DNA from: Phialophora verrucosa
Lineage: Eukaryota; Ascomycota; Eurotiomycetes; Chaetothyriales; Herpotrichiellaceae
Length of the DNA: 64,000 nucleotides
Direction: 5' to 3'
NCBI GenBank assembly: GCA_002099365.1
Contig: MSED01000003.1
Span: 3,224,001-3,288,000 of the forward strand
Shown: positions 30,136 to 40,384 of the stretch, in pieces
Layout: every line of letters starts with the position of its first letter
How positions within the stretch are numbered: the first letter of the stretch is position 1
Notes under the pieces: generated by a model
The model's input: the letters and a program-made list of their open reading frames with translations, nothing else
Databases searched by the model: none
Told to the model about the DNA's origin: nothing
Program-made: the position numbers and the translations under genes

Positions 30136-31961
30136 ATGTCGCTCACCATACCGCAGGCCTCCCAGGCCGGGCTATTCAAGGCTGGCTACAATAGCTATGA
30201 CGCGGAAGATGGGGCCGTTATTCGCAACGTATGCCTGCGATCTCCTCGAGCCCCTCATTTACTGACTGCTGTGGACAGATCGATGCCTGCAGAACGATTG
30301 CTCAGACGGTACAGACCTCACTCGGCCCCTATGGACGCAACAAAATTGTCATCAACCATCTGGCAAAGATGATTTTGACCTCCGATGCGGCGACCATCTT
30401 GCGGGAGTTGGACGTCGTACACCCGGCCGCAAAGTTACTGGTCATGGCCAGTCAACAGCAAGAAGCAGAGATGGGTGACGGCACAAACATGGTCATCGTC
30501 CTCGCCGGAGAATTACTGAAGAAGGCCGAGGAACTCATCCGCATGGGTCTCAAAACAAGTGACATCGTGTCGGGCTATGAAAAGGCCCAAGCATATGCGT
30601 TGAAGTGTCTAGAAGATCTCGAAGTCGACTCCGTCGCCGACGTCCGCTCCGCCGAGGAGTTGAGCAAAGCCCTCCGGACCGTGGTTGCCTCCAAACAATC
30701 CGGCTCTGAGGATGTTCTCTCCCAGCTGATCGCTCACGCCGTGCTTGCCGTCCTCCCCAAAAATCCGGTCAACTTCAACGTCGACAACATCCGCGTTGTG
30801 AAGATCATGGGCGGGGACCTCTCCGCCTCGAGAGTCATCAAGGGTATGGTCTTTGGTCGTGAACCAGATGGGACTGTGAAACGCGCGAAGAAGGCCAAAG
30901 TAGCCGTCTTCTCGTGCCCGATTGACATCTCTCAAACGGAGACAAAGGGTACAGTGCTTCTGAAGAATGCACAGGAAATGATGGACTTCTCAAAAGGCGA
31001 AGAAACACAACTTGAAAATGCGATCCGCGAGATCTACGACACAGGCGTCCGCGTCATCGTTGCTGGTGCTACAGTGGGCGAACTAGCCCTGCACTACCTG
31101 AACAGATTCGGCGTCCTCGTCATCAAGATCATGTCCAAATTCGAACTCCGCCGATTGTGTAGTGTCTGTAATGCTACTCCACTGGCTCGACTCGGCGCGC
31201 CCATGCCCGATGAGATGGGAAGCATTGACATTGTCGAAACCACGGAAATTGGTGGCGACAGAGTGACCGTCTTCCGGCAGGAGTCCGACACAGCAACAAC
31301 CCGAACAGCCACGATTGTCCTCAGAGGGGCAACGCAAAACCACCTTGACGATGTCGAAAGAGCCATTGACGACGGTGTCAATGTAATCAAGGCCGTCACC
31401 CGCGATCCTAGACTCGTACCCGGCGCAGGCGCAACCGAGATGCAACTCGTCGAGCGAATCAGCCACTTCGCAGACAAGACACCAGGGCTAGCTCAATATG
31501 CGATCAAAAAATATGCGGAAGCGTTCGAAGTCATTCCAAGAACGTTGGCCGAAAGTGCCGGCTTAGACGCCACCGAGGTGTTGGCAAGACTGTACACGGC
31601 ACATCAACGACGGATAGGCAGCTCAAGCGAAGTGAAAACCCGAGAACAGACCAATGGCTCACGCGACGAGAGTGATGAAGACGACGAAGAGAACGATGAG
31701 GAGGAGGAGGAGTCCGGAAGCTCGGATGAATCCGAAGAGCCATATTGGACGACAGGCGTGGACTTGGAGGTCTCGGACCCATCAGGCGTACTCGACGCCA
31801 CAGAGGACGGTATCCTTGACTTGTTAGTCACGAAGTCATGGGCCATCAGACTGGCCACAGAGGCGGCCAGGACAATATTGAGCGTGGATCAGATCATTGT
31901 CGCGCGGCAAGCCGGTGGTCCTAAACCGCCCGGGCCCAATCCCAACTGGGATGAGGATTAA
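30136..31961 (+). CDS. CCT8: T-complex protein 1 subunit theta (CCT8)
   Basis: Subunit of the cytosolic TRiC/CCT chaperonin, which folds actin, tubulin and other proteins with ATP. The N-terminus (SLTIPQASQAGLFKAGY), the block RTIAQTVQTSLGPYGRNK, the ATP-site motif GDGTNMVIVLAGELL and the tail VDQIIVARQAGGPKPPG identify the theta subunit. Exon 1 (30136-30228) joins exon 2 (30279-31961) across a 50-nt intron (GTATGC, branch CTGAC, GGACAG) between IRN and IDACRT. The product is 591 residues, a little longer than the 568 of yeast Cct8. The excess is a strongly acidic Ser/Asp/Glu segment at about residues 475-525, inserted before the conserved TTGVDLE. Confidence 0.97.
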
Positions 31962-32624
31962 GAGCAGGCAATCGGTCAACGAAATGGAGACAGACGAAGT
32001 GTCCCGAACGATGAAGGCGCGCCCTGAAAGGAAGACTGCGATGCGATGCTTCCATAACCACTGGCGCGAGGCTTCTCTCCCGCCCGAGCACGAATGCGCA
32101 CGAATCAGCAATCGGGGCATCGCGCGCGGTTCGTCCAGCCCGGAAGGTGAATGACCGGACTTTTGGTGGAGAAGATCTTGCGCATACGAAACATCCGGGC
32201 GGCGCCCGTCTTGCAAGCGGCTTTCTCGTGGCTGCTGGCAGTGAACGAAGCCAGAGATCCCCCGTTAGGAGGGTGAGACCTCTCGACCCAAGGATGCGAG
32301 GCACGACATTGATGACCAGATGGCGATCGTAGGTTGGTTGACAGTCATGTGAAGCTGAAACCGAAGCTGAAGCTATATGCAAAGACATGAAAAGCACTTT
32401 TTATTCTCAGTTCCCGGCTTTGAAGCCTTGATTCTCGTTCTAAGCTCTCGTTTCCAGTCCAGTCTCACATTTTCTCCCCGTATCGCATCGGCCATCTACT
32501 GTACCGTGCCAGCCCACCACCTCGCAGCGCCGTCTGCATGCGTATGTGGATGGGTATCCATGGGGTCGGCGCATTGATGTCCACCGGGTCACTCAGCCGG
32601 CCCACTCGCTCGTCAATCTCAATC
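31962..32624. other. Convergent intergenic region between CCT8 and LYS2
   Basis: The 3' ends of CCT8 and LYS2 face each other across 663 bp. Only short shadow frames are present, and no gene, repeat or clear terminator is visible. Confidence 0.6.
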
Positions 32625-35600
32625 TCAAGCCAACCCACCCCGTCCGCCCACCTTCTTCATGGCCTCCCTCTGCTCCGCGCCCACCTTGACGTGAGGTAGC
32701 GTCTTGACGCTGCTCGCGTCCCCGCCTTTGGCACTCGGCCTCGGGAGGAACCCAATCTCGACGAGATAAGCGAGATACAAGCCGACCTCGCGCTTGGTGA
32801 CGCCTGCGCCCGCGCTGACGTCTTCGCCCGTCCACTCGGCGTCCTCGTACAGGGCCCTCTCGGCGTTGGAGTCGTCCAGTTCGGGCGCGCGCGTGTCGCT
32901 GGGCAGATCGTTGGCCACGAAGGTGAACAGCGGCATGAGCGCGAAGTCCTCGTGGGTGGAGACGTAGTGCTCGAGCGACGACGCCCAGGGGACGTAGTCG
33001 GTCAGACGGGCTTCGTAGCCATACGTCTGCAGCGTGGAGAGGTATTGGTTGAAGCGTAGCCGGGGGTGGCCAGTGATTTGGGCGACTGAGACGCCTCCCG
33101 GGCCATCCTTCCCGTCGGAGGAGGAGGACGGCCCCTTCCTTGGAGGGTGGAATGCGCACGCAACGACCGTCCTGGCCACATGGTTTACGGGCACCATGTT
33201 CACGGTGTTGTTGATGTTCGGGCGTGTGCCTAGTTGGACGCACCCTTTGAGCATGCGGATCAGGAAATCGTCCGTATTCGTGACGCCGGTCTGCGAGTTG
33301 CCCAGCACGTAGCCGGGCCGGATGATGCAGCCGGTTAGTCCGCGCCGGCCGGCTTCGCGGCACAGGTACTCAGCCACCCATTTGCTCTGGCCGTAGCCGG
33401 TGCCCAATCCGGTGCGGGACCCGGAGAGGTCGTCGTCTTCGGAGATGCCTTCCCCGCCGGCGGCGATGATGCGTTCCGACTCGAACACGAAATGCTCGTG
33501 GTCGAGGACCGAAGTGGATGACACAAAGGCGAAGAGTTTGGGTTTCCCCTCGGCGGCGAGCTTCATTGCTTCAATGGTTCCCATGACGTTGGGCGCTTTC
33601 AACGTCGAGTACGTGTTTATCCAGTGGACTTGGGCGCCGTTGTGGATTACCACGTCCACTTCCGAAACAAGCTGCTGCCATTGTGTGTCTGGGAGATCGA
33701 AATGAGCAGGGCCTAGGGACCCGACGAGGCATTGGACACGGGACTCCCATGAGGGTTCCCAGACGCCGTACGCTTGACATGTCGTCTTGACACGGGAGAG
33801 GGCTGTGGACTCGTCTTTGGCGCGGACTAGCACGATGACTTTTGAAATTTGAGGATTTTTGCGGTCGAGGAGGTCTTTGAGGATGTATGAACCGAGGAAG
33901 CCTGTGGCGCCGGTGAGGAACACCACTGGCATGACTGGGACTTTGGCTGCAGATGCGGTGGGGAATGACGCCGGGAGTAGCTTTGCCAGTCTTGGTGCGT
34001 CGTCGCCGTATCCCTCGTCAGCCTTGACGCCGTTGGTTTGGGCTCCATTGGTATCGACTGCATCTCCGCCTTCAAGAGAGTCGGCCGCTCGAAGATTGTC
34101 AATGACAGCCGCCATCTCCTTCAGCGTGTGTCGGTTGTAGATCTTGCTGATTGCAAGGTTGACGCCGAGCGTTCTTCTGACTTGGTAGGCAAGTTGCTGT
34201 GCCTTCATGCTTTCACCACCGATCTCAAAGAATGAGTCACTCGGCTTGATGGTCTTAGGAATCAAGCCCGGCACCAGTTTTGCCCAGATGTTCGCGAGGG
34301 CAAGCTCGCCTTCCGTGAGCTGCTGCAGCATTGACGACTTCCGTCGATTTCGTGCTGACAACATGCCCATGTCTGGGAATGGCAGTTTCGGCTTGTCAAT
34401 CTTGCCGTTGGGATTCAAGGGCATGGCCTTCATGGGCACTATTACCGATGGGACGGCATATGCTGGCAGCTTGGTGCGCAGGTACTCTTGCACCTCCTTC
34501 TGCAACATTCGAAATCGTTCTACTCTTCCAAACAGGGTACCGTCATCCGGAATGTCCTCGATGCTCTTCTCTGAAAGAAATTGTGTCCATGCTTTCATCT
34601 GGGGGACGATGTAGCTGACCAGGGTCTGTTCCTCGAACTTGTCTCTTCGAACGAGTGTGACATTCTCACGCACCAGCGGATGTTGGGACAAGTGCGTGTC
34701 AATCTCACCAAGCTCGATTCTGAACCCTCTGATCTTGACTTGGTCATCTGCTCTGCCGGAACATTCCACATCTCCCGTCGGCGTGTAACGGCCGAGGTCA
34801 CCACTTCTGTAGAGCCGATCTCGGGGTCCGAGGTAGTACTTCGCCCAGGGTTCGTTTTTGTATTTCTCTTCGAACCTAGCCCTGTCCAATTCAAGGCCCC
34901 TCTCGTGGCCAGGGAACCAATTGTTGACAAATTTCTTGGCGGTAAGCTCTGGAGTTCCCAGATATTCCTCTGCGAGGCCTGAAGCACGAACGTAGATTTC
35001 TCCAATCTCGCCGACTGCGCACATCTTAGTGCGATCGAACCGGTTGACTACCAACATTTGGACATTGTACATGCCTCGACCTGCCGGAATCACGTCTTTC
35101 ATGCCATCGAGGAAGCCCTCTCTTTCGTTCCGTGAAGGTATCTCGTAATAGCTGACAGCTCTCTGTGTTTCGGTCGTGCCGTACATGTTCACAATCCGGA
35201 CATTCGGTGCTAGGTTCTGTAGCGACCGGCAGTCTCTCTTAATCAGAATGTCTCCAACGAAGAAAGCATGATGGAGATTTTCGAATTTGGCAGTTGCGCC
35301 TCCAACCAAGATTTGACCCATAGCTGGTGTGAGATGTGTTACGGTTGCGCCATGCTCTTTCATCCATTCAGCCAATAGCTCGTTTTGGATATCGTTCTTT
35401 GAAGGGACCAGCAACTGCGCACCGAGGAACAACGGCGTGAACATGTCCCGTTGAATCGGATCGTGGGCAATGCCGCTGAGCATGGTGAATTTGTCGTTCT
35501 CGGAGAGATTGAATGTCTTTGCCATCCAGTCAAAGTAGAATGCTAATGAGTAGTGCCGGCCTCGGACGCCCTTTGGTTTGCCTTCCGAACCAGACGTAAA

Positions 35601-36899
35601 TGAAAGGGTTGGAGTAGAATCAGGCCCTACTACAACACCGGGGCTCGTTGCTTTGCTCCCGCGCACGGCGTGGAAGACGTCTTCTCCATTCACGTCGCCG
35701 CCCTGAAGTAGGCCGTCATCGTGCAGACGTAGAGCGGGGACTTCGGTCTTTAGCTCCAGGTTGTCGTTGATGAAGCCTCGCACCTTCTCGGAAAGCTCTC
35801 CGGCATCTTGCGTGGCTTTGTCAATTATCACGAGCGCTCTCGGGCGTGAGACATCGAGATAAATGTTCTGTCTGTCTGGTGGATAGGCAGGATCTAAGAC
35901 GGAGAACGTGCCGCCAGCCTTCAGCGTGCCCATCACCGCCACAACGAGGTCAACCCCTCGGTAAGAGTAAATCATAACCACATCTCCTCTTTCTAAACCA
36001 GACTGGACAAGATGGTGGGCAAGTATGTTGGAGGCTTCGTGTATTTGCTGATAAGTGAACTTCCTCTCTGGGCTGTCCTCCGACTTCGTCTCCACCACAC
36101 ACGTCCGGTCAGGATGAGCTTCGGCATTCGCAGCAAATATGTCGTGGATAGCACCGCGAAATGATGACCATTCCAGATCACTGGTAGGATCAGGAATGAA
36201 CGCCTGTTCCTCGGCAGTGGTAAAGGGAATGCCTCCGACGGGAGCGTTCACGTCCGCTGCAGCATTCTCTAGCAGTCTGGTGATTTGGGCCAGAATCCCC
36301 GCAATTCTGTTACTCGATACAAGCCGCTGGTTGTAGCGCGCAGTCAGACGCAAGTCACCCGTGGAAGAACAATAGTACGTCAATAGGAAGTCTGTCGTTT
36401 CCGCCCCGCCGGGCACACCGGCACCATCATTGTCGCTGTTGAGCGCCGCAAACCGGAATAAGACGGGTCTTTGCAGTCGCTTCTGGATCGCATCAAGCGG
36501 GACGACCTTGTCCGCGGCTGCAGCACAGAGCTCTGCCACCTTTTTTGCCAGCTGCGAGAATGACTCGGAAGCCGCCACGGAAGTCTTCAGCACAAAAGAA
36601 GGAGCATTCAGCCTGGCATTGGTGCCGATACTGATGTCCTCGTCGCCTGTCAATCTGCTCACGAGGATAATTAAAGCTGTCTGAATGATAGTCGTCAGAG
36701 AGCCCAGGCTCGACAGTGACTTTAGGGCATTTGTGGTGGAGGCTGGAGCGGACAGTGACTCCACCGCCTCGATAGGTCGCTTGTGTACATTTTCGGACGA
36801 AACTTCAGGGTAGTCTCTCGTCAGCGGCGATATTGTTTGATCTTGTATATGATGTGCCCACCAGTCCAGCGCGTCCCCAGAAACGTTTTCGGGAGCCAT
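32625..36899 (-). CDS. LYS2: L-2-aminoadipate reductase (lysine biosynthesis)
   Basis: NRPS-like enzyme that adenylates, tethers and reduces alpha-aminoadipate to its semialdehyde with ATP and NADPH in the fungal lysine pathway. One uninterrupted frame of 1424 residues, close to yeast Lys2 (1392). After a condensation-like N-terminal part come the adenylation domain (SFTSGSEGKPKG at about 436, NMYGTTETQR at 571, YRSGDLGRY at 699), the carrier domain with its phosphopantetheine serine in FFEIGGESMKA (about 895), and the reductase domain with FLTGATGFLGSY (about 993) and YGQSKWVAEY (about 1171). The carrier serine must be activated by a Lys5-type transferase, which is not in this window. A TGAGTCA site in the leader suggests amino-acid-starvation control. 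Confidence 0.97.
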   Translation of the reverse strand: MAPENVSGDALDWWAHHIQDQTISPLTRDYPEVSSENVHKRPIEAVESLSAPASTTNALKSLSSLGSLTTIIQTALIILVSRLTGDEDISIGTNARLNAPSFVLKTSVAASESFSQLAKKVAELCAAAADKVVPLDAIQKRLQRPVLFRFAALNSDNDGAGVPGGAETTDFLLTYYCSSTGDLRLTARYNQRLVSSNRIAGILAQITRLLENAAADVNAPVGGIPFTTAEEQAFIPDPTSDLEWSSFRGAIHDIFAANAEAHPDRTCVVETKSEDSPERKFTYQQIHEASNILAHHLVQSGLERGDVVMIYSYRGVDLVVAVMGTLKAGGTFSVLDPAYPPDRQNIYLDVSRPRALVIIDKATQDAGELSEKVRGFINDNLELKTEVPALRLHDDGLLQGGDVNGEDVFHAVRGSKATSPGVVVGPDSTPTLSFTSGSEGKPKGVRGRHYSLAFYFDWMAKTFNLSENDKFTMLSGIAHDPIQRDMFTPLFLGAQLLVPSKNDIQNELLAEWMKEHGATVTHLTPAMGQILVGGATAKFENLHHAFFVGDILIKRDCRSLQNLAPNVRIVNMYGTTETQRAVSYYEIPSRNEREGFLDGMKDVIPAGRGMYNVQMLVVNRFDRTKMCAVGEIGEIYVRASGLAEEYLGTPELTAKKFVNNWFPGHERGLELDRARFEEKYKNEPWAKYYLGPRDRLYRSGDLGRYTPTGDVECSGRADDQVKIRGFRIELGEIDTHLSQHPLVRENVTLVRRDKFEEQTLVSYIVPQMKAWTQFLSEKSIEDIPDDGTLFGRVERFRMLQKEVQEYLRTKLPAYAVPSVIVPMKAMPLNPNGKIDKPKLPFPDMGMLSARNRRKSSMLQQLTEGELALANIWAKLVPGLIPKTIKPSDSFFEIGGESMKAQQLAYQVRRTLGVNLAISKIYNRHTLKEMAAVIDNLRAADSLEGGDAVDTNGAQTNGVKADEGYGDDAPRLAKLLPASFPTASAAKVPVMPVVFLTGATGFLGSYILKDLLDRKNPQISKVIVLVRAKDESTALSRVKTTCQAYGVWEPSWESRVQCLVGSLGPAHFDLPDTQWQQLVSEVDVVIHNGAQVHWINTYSTLKAPNVMGTIEAMKLAAEGKPKLFAFVSSTSVLDHEHFVFESERIIAAGGEGISEDDDLSGSRTGLGTGYGQSKWVAEYLCREAGRRGLTGCIIRPGYVLGNSQTGVTNTDDFLIRMLKGCVQLGTRPNINNTVNMVPVNHVARTVVACAFHPPRKGPSSSSDGKDGPGGVSVAQITGHPRLRFNQYLSTLQTYGYEARLTDYVPWASSLEHYVSTHEDFALMPLFTFVANDLPSDTRAPELDDSNAERALYEDAEWTGEDVSAGAGVTKREVGLYLAYLVEIGFLPRPSAKGGDASSVKTLPHVKVGAEQREAMKKVGGRGGLA

Positions 36900-36926
36900 T
36901 GTGAGCCTGACAATGTGAGCCAGCAG

Positions 36927-36933
36927 TGAGTCA
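36927..36933. promoter_or_regulatory. Gcn4/CpcA-type site (TGAGTCA) before LYS2
   Basis: The 7-mer TGAGTCA matches the binding consensus TGASTCA of the general amino-acid control factor Gcn4/CpcA. It lies 28 bp upstream of the LYS2 ATG. Half-matching TGACTC sequences occur at about 37103 and 37260. Such sites are known for fungal amino-acid genes. Function here is inferred, and the nearest copy is unusually close to the start codon. Confidence 0.45.
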
Positions 36934-38306
36934 ATCGGGTCTGAAAATATTCTTGCTGCCGCTTGACGAAATGCTCCGCCGAGATCGGCTACGGTGGAGA
37001 CTGTATTCCGTTGGCTCTGATTGGCCCGTTCCGGAAGCCTTGCGGTCTGGCGATTGGAGGCAAGCCACCGGACTGTGGCTGCAGATAAAAGCAGCCTCTG
37101 TGGCTGACTCGTTTAACCAGTCCTCTAGAGCGGTTTTACTTGCACACACAGACACACCGTCATCACTGATTCCCTATCTGGTAATTATAATAGCGAAAAC
37201 CAGGCGTCCTGCCCCTGGACTCTTATCAGAACTACATCTTCTAAAGGGGAAGCCGTCAAGTGACTCTCTGAACATTTCCTGACGTGCAACGAGCCTCTTG
37301 CTTGCTAGAGCATCATCCCAAAACGGACTCCCACGCTCTGCTCATTGATCGACCGGTCGGGCTCCCCTAATGCCATGCCTTATTCCAGAGGGGTTCGACA
37401 GCTCTCAGACATATCGCGATGTGGAGGAAGGCACTTCGGCGCCCGTAGTGCCATCAACACCTCAGCCATAGAGACTGCCGCACAGCCCGCTGATTGGTAA
37501 CCACTCTTCTTTCGCAGAATGTGTCTTAGCAACGACGCGCACTTTGACAGCCTACTAAGGTGTACATCGATTTATTCTGGGGCTCCGTCGTTCGGTCTTG
37601 TATCGTCCCTTGTCCTCACTTGTTTAGTCAACTCTACGGCCCGCCATCAACTTGGGCCCATTTACGGCTCCTTCCAGTCCCGTCGATCAACCGTGCATTG
37701 TCACCACCTCACAATGTCCGGTTCCTGTTGGAGCAGGCAATGTGATACGTTCCGCAGACCAACTCTTAAACGATAGCGCGAGCTGCCGGTATACTGCGTG
37801 TAAGCTGATGGTTGCATGCAAGCGTTCAAGGCTCAATCGCTTGATGAAAGGTGTTGTGGGGGCCAAGTGATTGTGAGTTATTAAGCTTCGAGATCTTCCC
37901 CGTGCAGGAGTCCGAGACGGTCATTGGTTTACTTTGAACGACATCAAGCTATTCCACTATCGCAACTACTGCACAGAGCCTCTTTGCCACAGCCTCACAC
38001 CCAAGGTAGGATGTCGGACAGGACGCATCTTGGCTAGTTCGCTCGTCCGAGGCAATCTATTTCGAGAGATGGATTTGCTTTTGGTCCTAGCACTGCCATT
38101 GACAGTCCGAATGCTGTCGAAAGCTGGCCGACATCAACCCAGAGCGGGATTCTTCATGGACTATTTATGCCGGAGGCTCCCGGAGCCTGTGCGAGAATGT
38201 CTTCGAAAACCACCAGATCCAAGTTCACATTTTGCGAAGACATTATATAGAAAGACGAACCAAATTTCGAAGCCTTCAGAGTAGCAAGATTGTTCATTCA
38301 TTGAAA
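36934..38306. other. Divergent intergenic region between LYS2 and the acidic protein gene
   Basis: No gene is supported in these 1.4 kb. The region must hold the promoters of LYS2 (leftward) and of the gene at 38307 (rightward). A TATA-like element, TATATA at 38244-38249, is placed 58 bp before the latter's ATG. Short open frames show no domain. Confidence 0.55.
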
Positions 38307-39527
38307 ATGTCGACCATGTACGCTCATCACCAGCCAACCGCTGGACCCTCCACCCCTCGGCATGCGACCGCAGCTCATCAGCAACCCTACAATGGGCATA
38401 CAACCGCGACTCACCGGCAACCATACACTCCACACCCAGCTACAGCTCATCAACAGCCCCATACCACACACCCAACCACGGCTCAGCATGCTCCTACGTC
38501 CGCACATACATATCACGACTATGACGAAGACGAGCCGGAGGATGAAGATGAACAGATGCAAGCCCACTATCCGCCAGGCCAAGAGCACGAAGACCCAAGT
38601 CAACACGACGCACAGTATTATGGTCATTACCCAAGCTCTGGGGCTGCAAACCAGCACATGCCAGGCCACTTTGACGACGGGGAAGATGATGGCCTTGATT
38701 GGGGTGAAGACCCGGAGGAACAAGAAGAGGACCACACTGCCGGACACTACAACGCACACAACGCACACGGCGCAACCATGCCTGGGGGTTGGGGCGACGA
38801 GGAGGATGAGGAGGAGGAGGAAGAAATGCCCGGAGAAGAAGAAGGAGAAGGAGAAGAAGAACCTGAGCATGAACAAGAACCCGAGGAACACCACCCGCCC
38901 GAGCCCGAGCAGACTGCCGACGACCCAACATTCCCAGACATCTCTTATCACACCAACCCCGCCAATACCCAACCGCCCAAAAGACAGACCATTGCACCGT
39001 ACCAAGCCGGTAACAGCGCCCCCTACCAAGCCACCGCTGGCGGGCCCGCCGACAAATTCCGCCACGGGAAAGCCATGCAGACCTTCAAACCGCTCAGCAG
39101 CGCCATCACCAACTTGGCAACCCAGTTCTACCACATTTCGGGCAAACCCAAGGCAACGCTCGCCTTTCAGAAAGCCGAACCCGAGATGAAGACCATCCAG
39201 AGTCTGCGCATACAGCTCGAGAAGCAATGCATCGCTGCAGACAAGGCATTCCAAACCTCGATGGGAAGGCAAAGAGACACTCGCTACTCGTCAGCTCGGG
39301 ACGACGAACCCATCCAGGATGTGTCGGAGATTATGAAGACGATCGGCAGCTTCAAGCAACCATTCATCAATCTCAACAAGTACATGAGACAGGTCATTTC
39401 TGAGATGGGCTACATCGACCGATACCTTCTGTTCCAACGCGAGAACCCGGTGGCCGCCAAGTTGATGGAACAGGTGGTCTTCACGGCCGTCAAGCTATTT
39501 ATCCCGTTGCCGCACTTGCCGTTCTAG
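38307..39527 (+). CDS. Hypothetical acidic low-complexity protein with helical C-terminus
   Basis: I do not recognise this 406-residue protein. The start is ATG 38307 (MSTMYAHHQPTAGP). The frame continues upstream only to a TTG. The first 70 residues are imperfect repeats rich in His, Thr, Gln and Pro (AHQQPY, THRQPY, AHQQPH). Then follows a Glu/Asp-rich block of about 130 residues with runs of up to seven Glu (DEEEEEEE-like, around 38800-38890). The last 170 residues have normal composition and look helical (FKPLSSAITNLATQFYH, FINLNKYMRQVISEMGYID). No signal peptide or membrane segment is present. The Glu-rich part also leaves the opposite strand open, so frame length alone is weak evidence. 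The normal C-terminal part and the TATA-like element upstream are better support. Confidence 0.7.
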   Translation: MSTMYAHHQPTAGPSTPRHATAAHQQPYNGHTTATHRQPYTPHPATAHQQPHTTHPTTAQHAPTSAHTYHDYDEDEPEDEDEQMQAHYPPGQEHEDPSQHDAQYYGHYPSSGAANQHMPGHFDDGEDDGLDWGEDPEEQEEDHTAGHYNAHNAHGATMPGGWGDEEDEEEEEEMPGEEEGEGEEEPEHEQEPEEHHPPEPEQTADDPTFPDISYHTNPANTQPPKRQTIAPYQAGNSAPYQATAGGPADKFRHGKAMQTFKPLSSAITNLATQFYHISGKPKATLAFQKAEPEMKTIQSLRIQLEKQCIAADKAFQTSMGRQRDTRYSSARDDEPIQDVSEIMKTIGSFKQPFINLNKYMRQVISEMGYIDRYLLFQRENPVAAKLMEQVVFTAVKLFIPLPHLPF

Positions 39528-39806
39528 ATTCTAGGGACCGCGGTGTTGTCGGATGCCGCGGGAGTGGGTGGCCCGATGTTATTAGAAGCTGCTTACCCTC
39601 GACACCACAGGGGTCACACGGAGTGATTGTCGTGCAAGAATTGATTTGGGCGTTTGACGGTTGCTTTTAGGGACCTTGAGTCTATCTGTCTGTCATGACG
39701 GCATGCTTGTATCAGGCTCGGCCCGAGTGTGGCCAGCGCTAGCGAGACATACTTAACCGGCATCCTCACGGGGACCAGCACTGTCCTTTAGCCTTCGTTC
39801 AGCGTA

Positions 39807-39822
39807 TACGGAGTACTCCGTA
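39807..39822. repeat. 16-bp palindrome TACGGAGTACTCCGTA
   Basis: A perfect palindrome in the region between the acidic protein gene and MSS51. Its half TACGGAGTA (or TACTCCGTA) recurs elsewhere in the window, only outside coding regions (see findings). No terminal repeats or open frame of a transposon surround it. Confidence 0.9.
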
Positions 39823-40384
39823 CACAGTATCCTGTCCATATCCATTGTAGAGTGCGGAGTAAGTTGTCTGTAGTCCTGGTCAACGAAGATGGCCAAAACA
39901 AAGGAGTGCCTATGGCGGTGCCTTCGTCGTGCTCGAACTCGCACTCGTCGTTCGCAAAGAACGGTGCACGTGTAGACGTGGCTTTCTCCAGTGAGGAACA
40001 TCACAGATCAGATGCAGTACGATTGTAAGCTTTCCACGTCCGGCATACTGTAGCATAATTGATATCATGCACCGTCTCGTTGAATTTTCTGGCAGTGCTA
40101 AGCACTGTATGATGTGGCCGTGATCTAACACCCCTTCGACATTCTATGTCTACTCGGTGAAGAGTTGCTGCTTCGTTAATCCGATAGAGAATCAAAGCGG
40201 GTAGAAGTCGAGGATGAGAAGTGCGGGTAAATGGAGTTGTGATGCTCCGTACACCGGAAAAATGTCACGCCGCATCCGCTTGGCGATCGGATGATGTCTA
40301 CTATGTACACACTACGGAGAACGCAGCACTGCGTACGGAGAATCCAGGACTTCGAATTCCTATCGGCATCAGACAGCTCAGGCG

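Noticed and set aside
38298..39272. 324-residue minus-strand frame rich in Val, Leu, Phe and Ser
   Set aside because: It is the reverse of GAA/GAG/CAC-rich codons of the acidic protein gene, which keeps the opposite strand free of stops.
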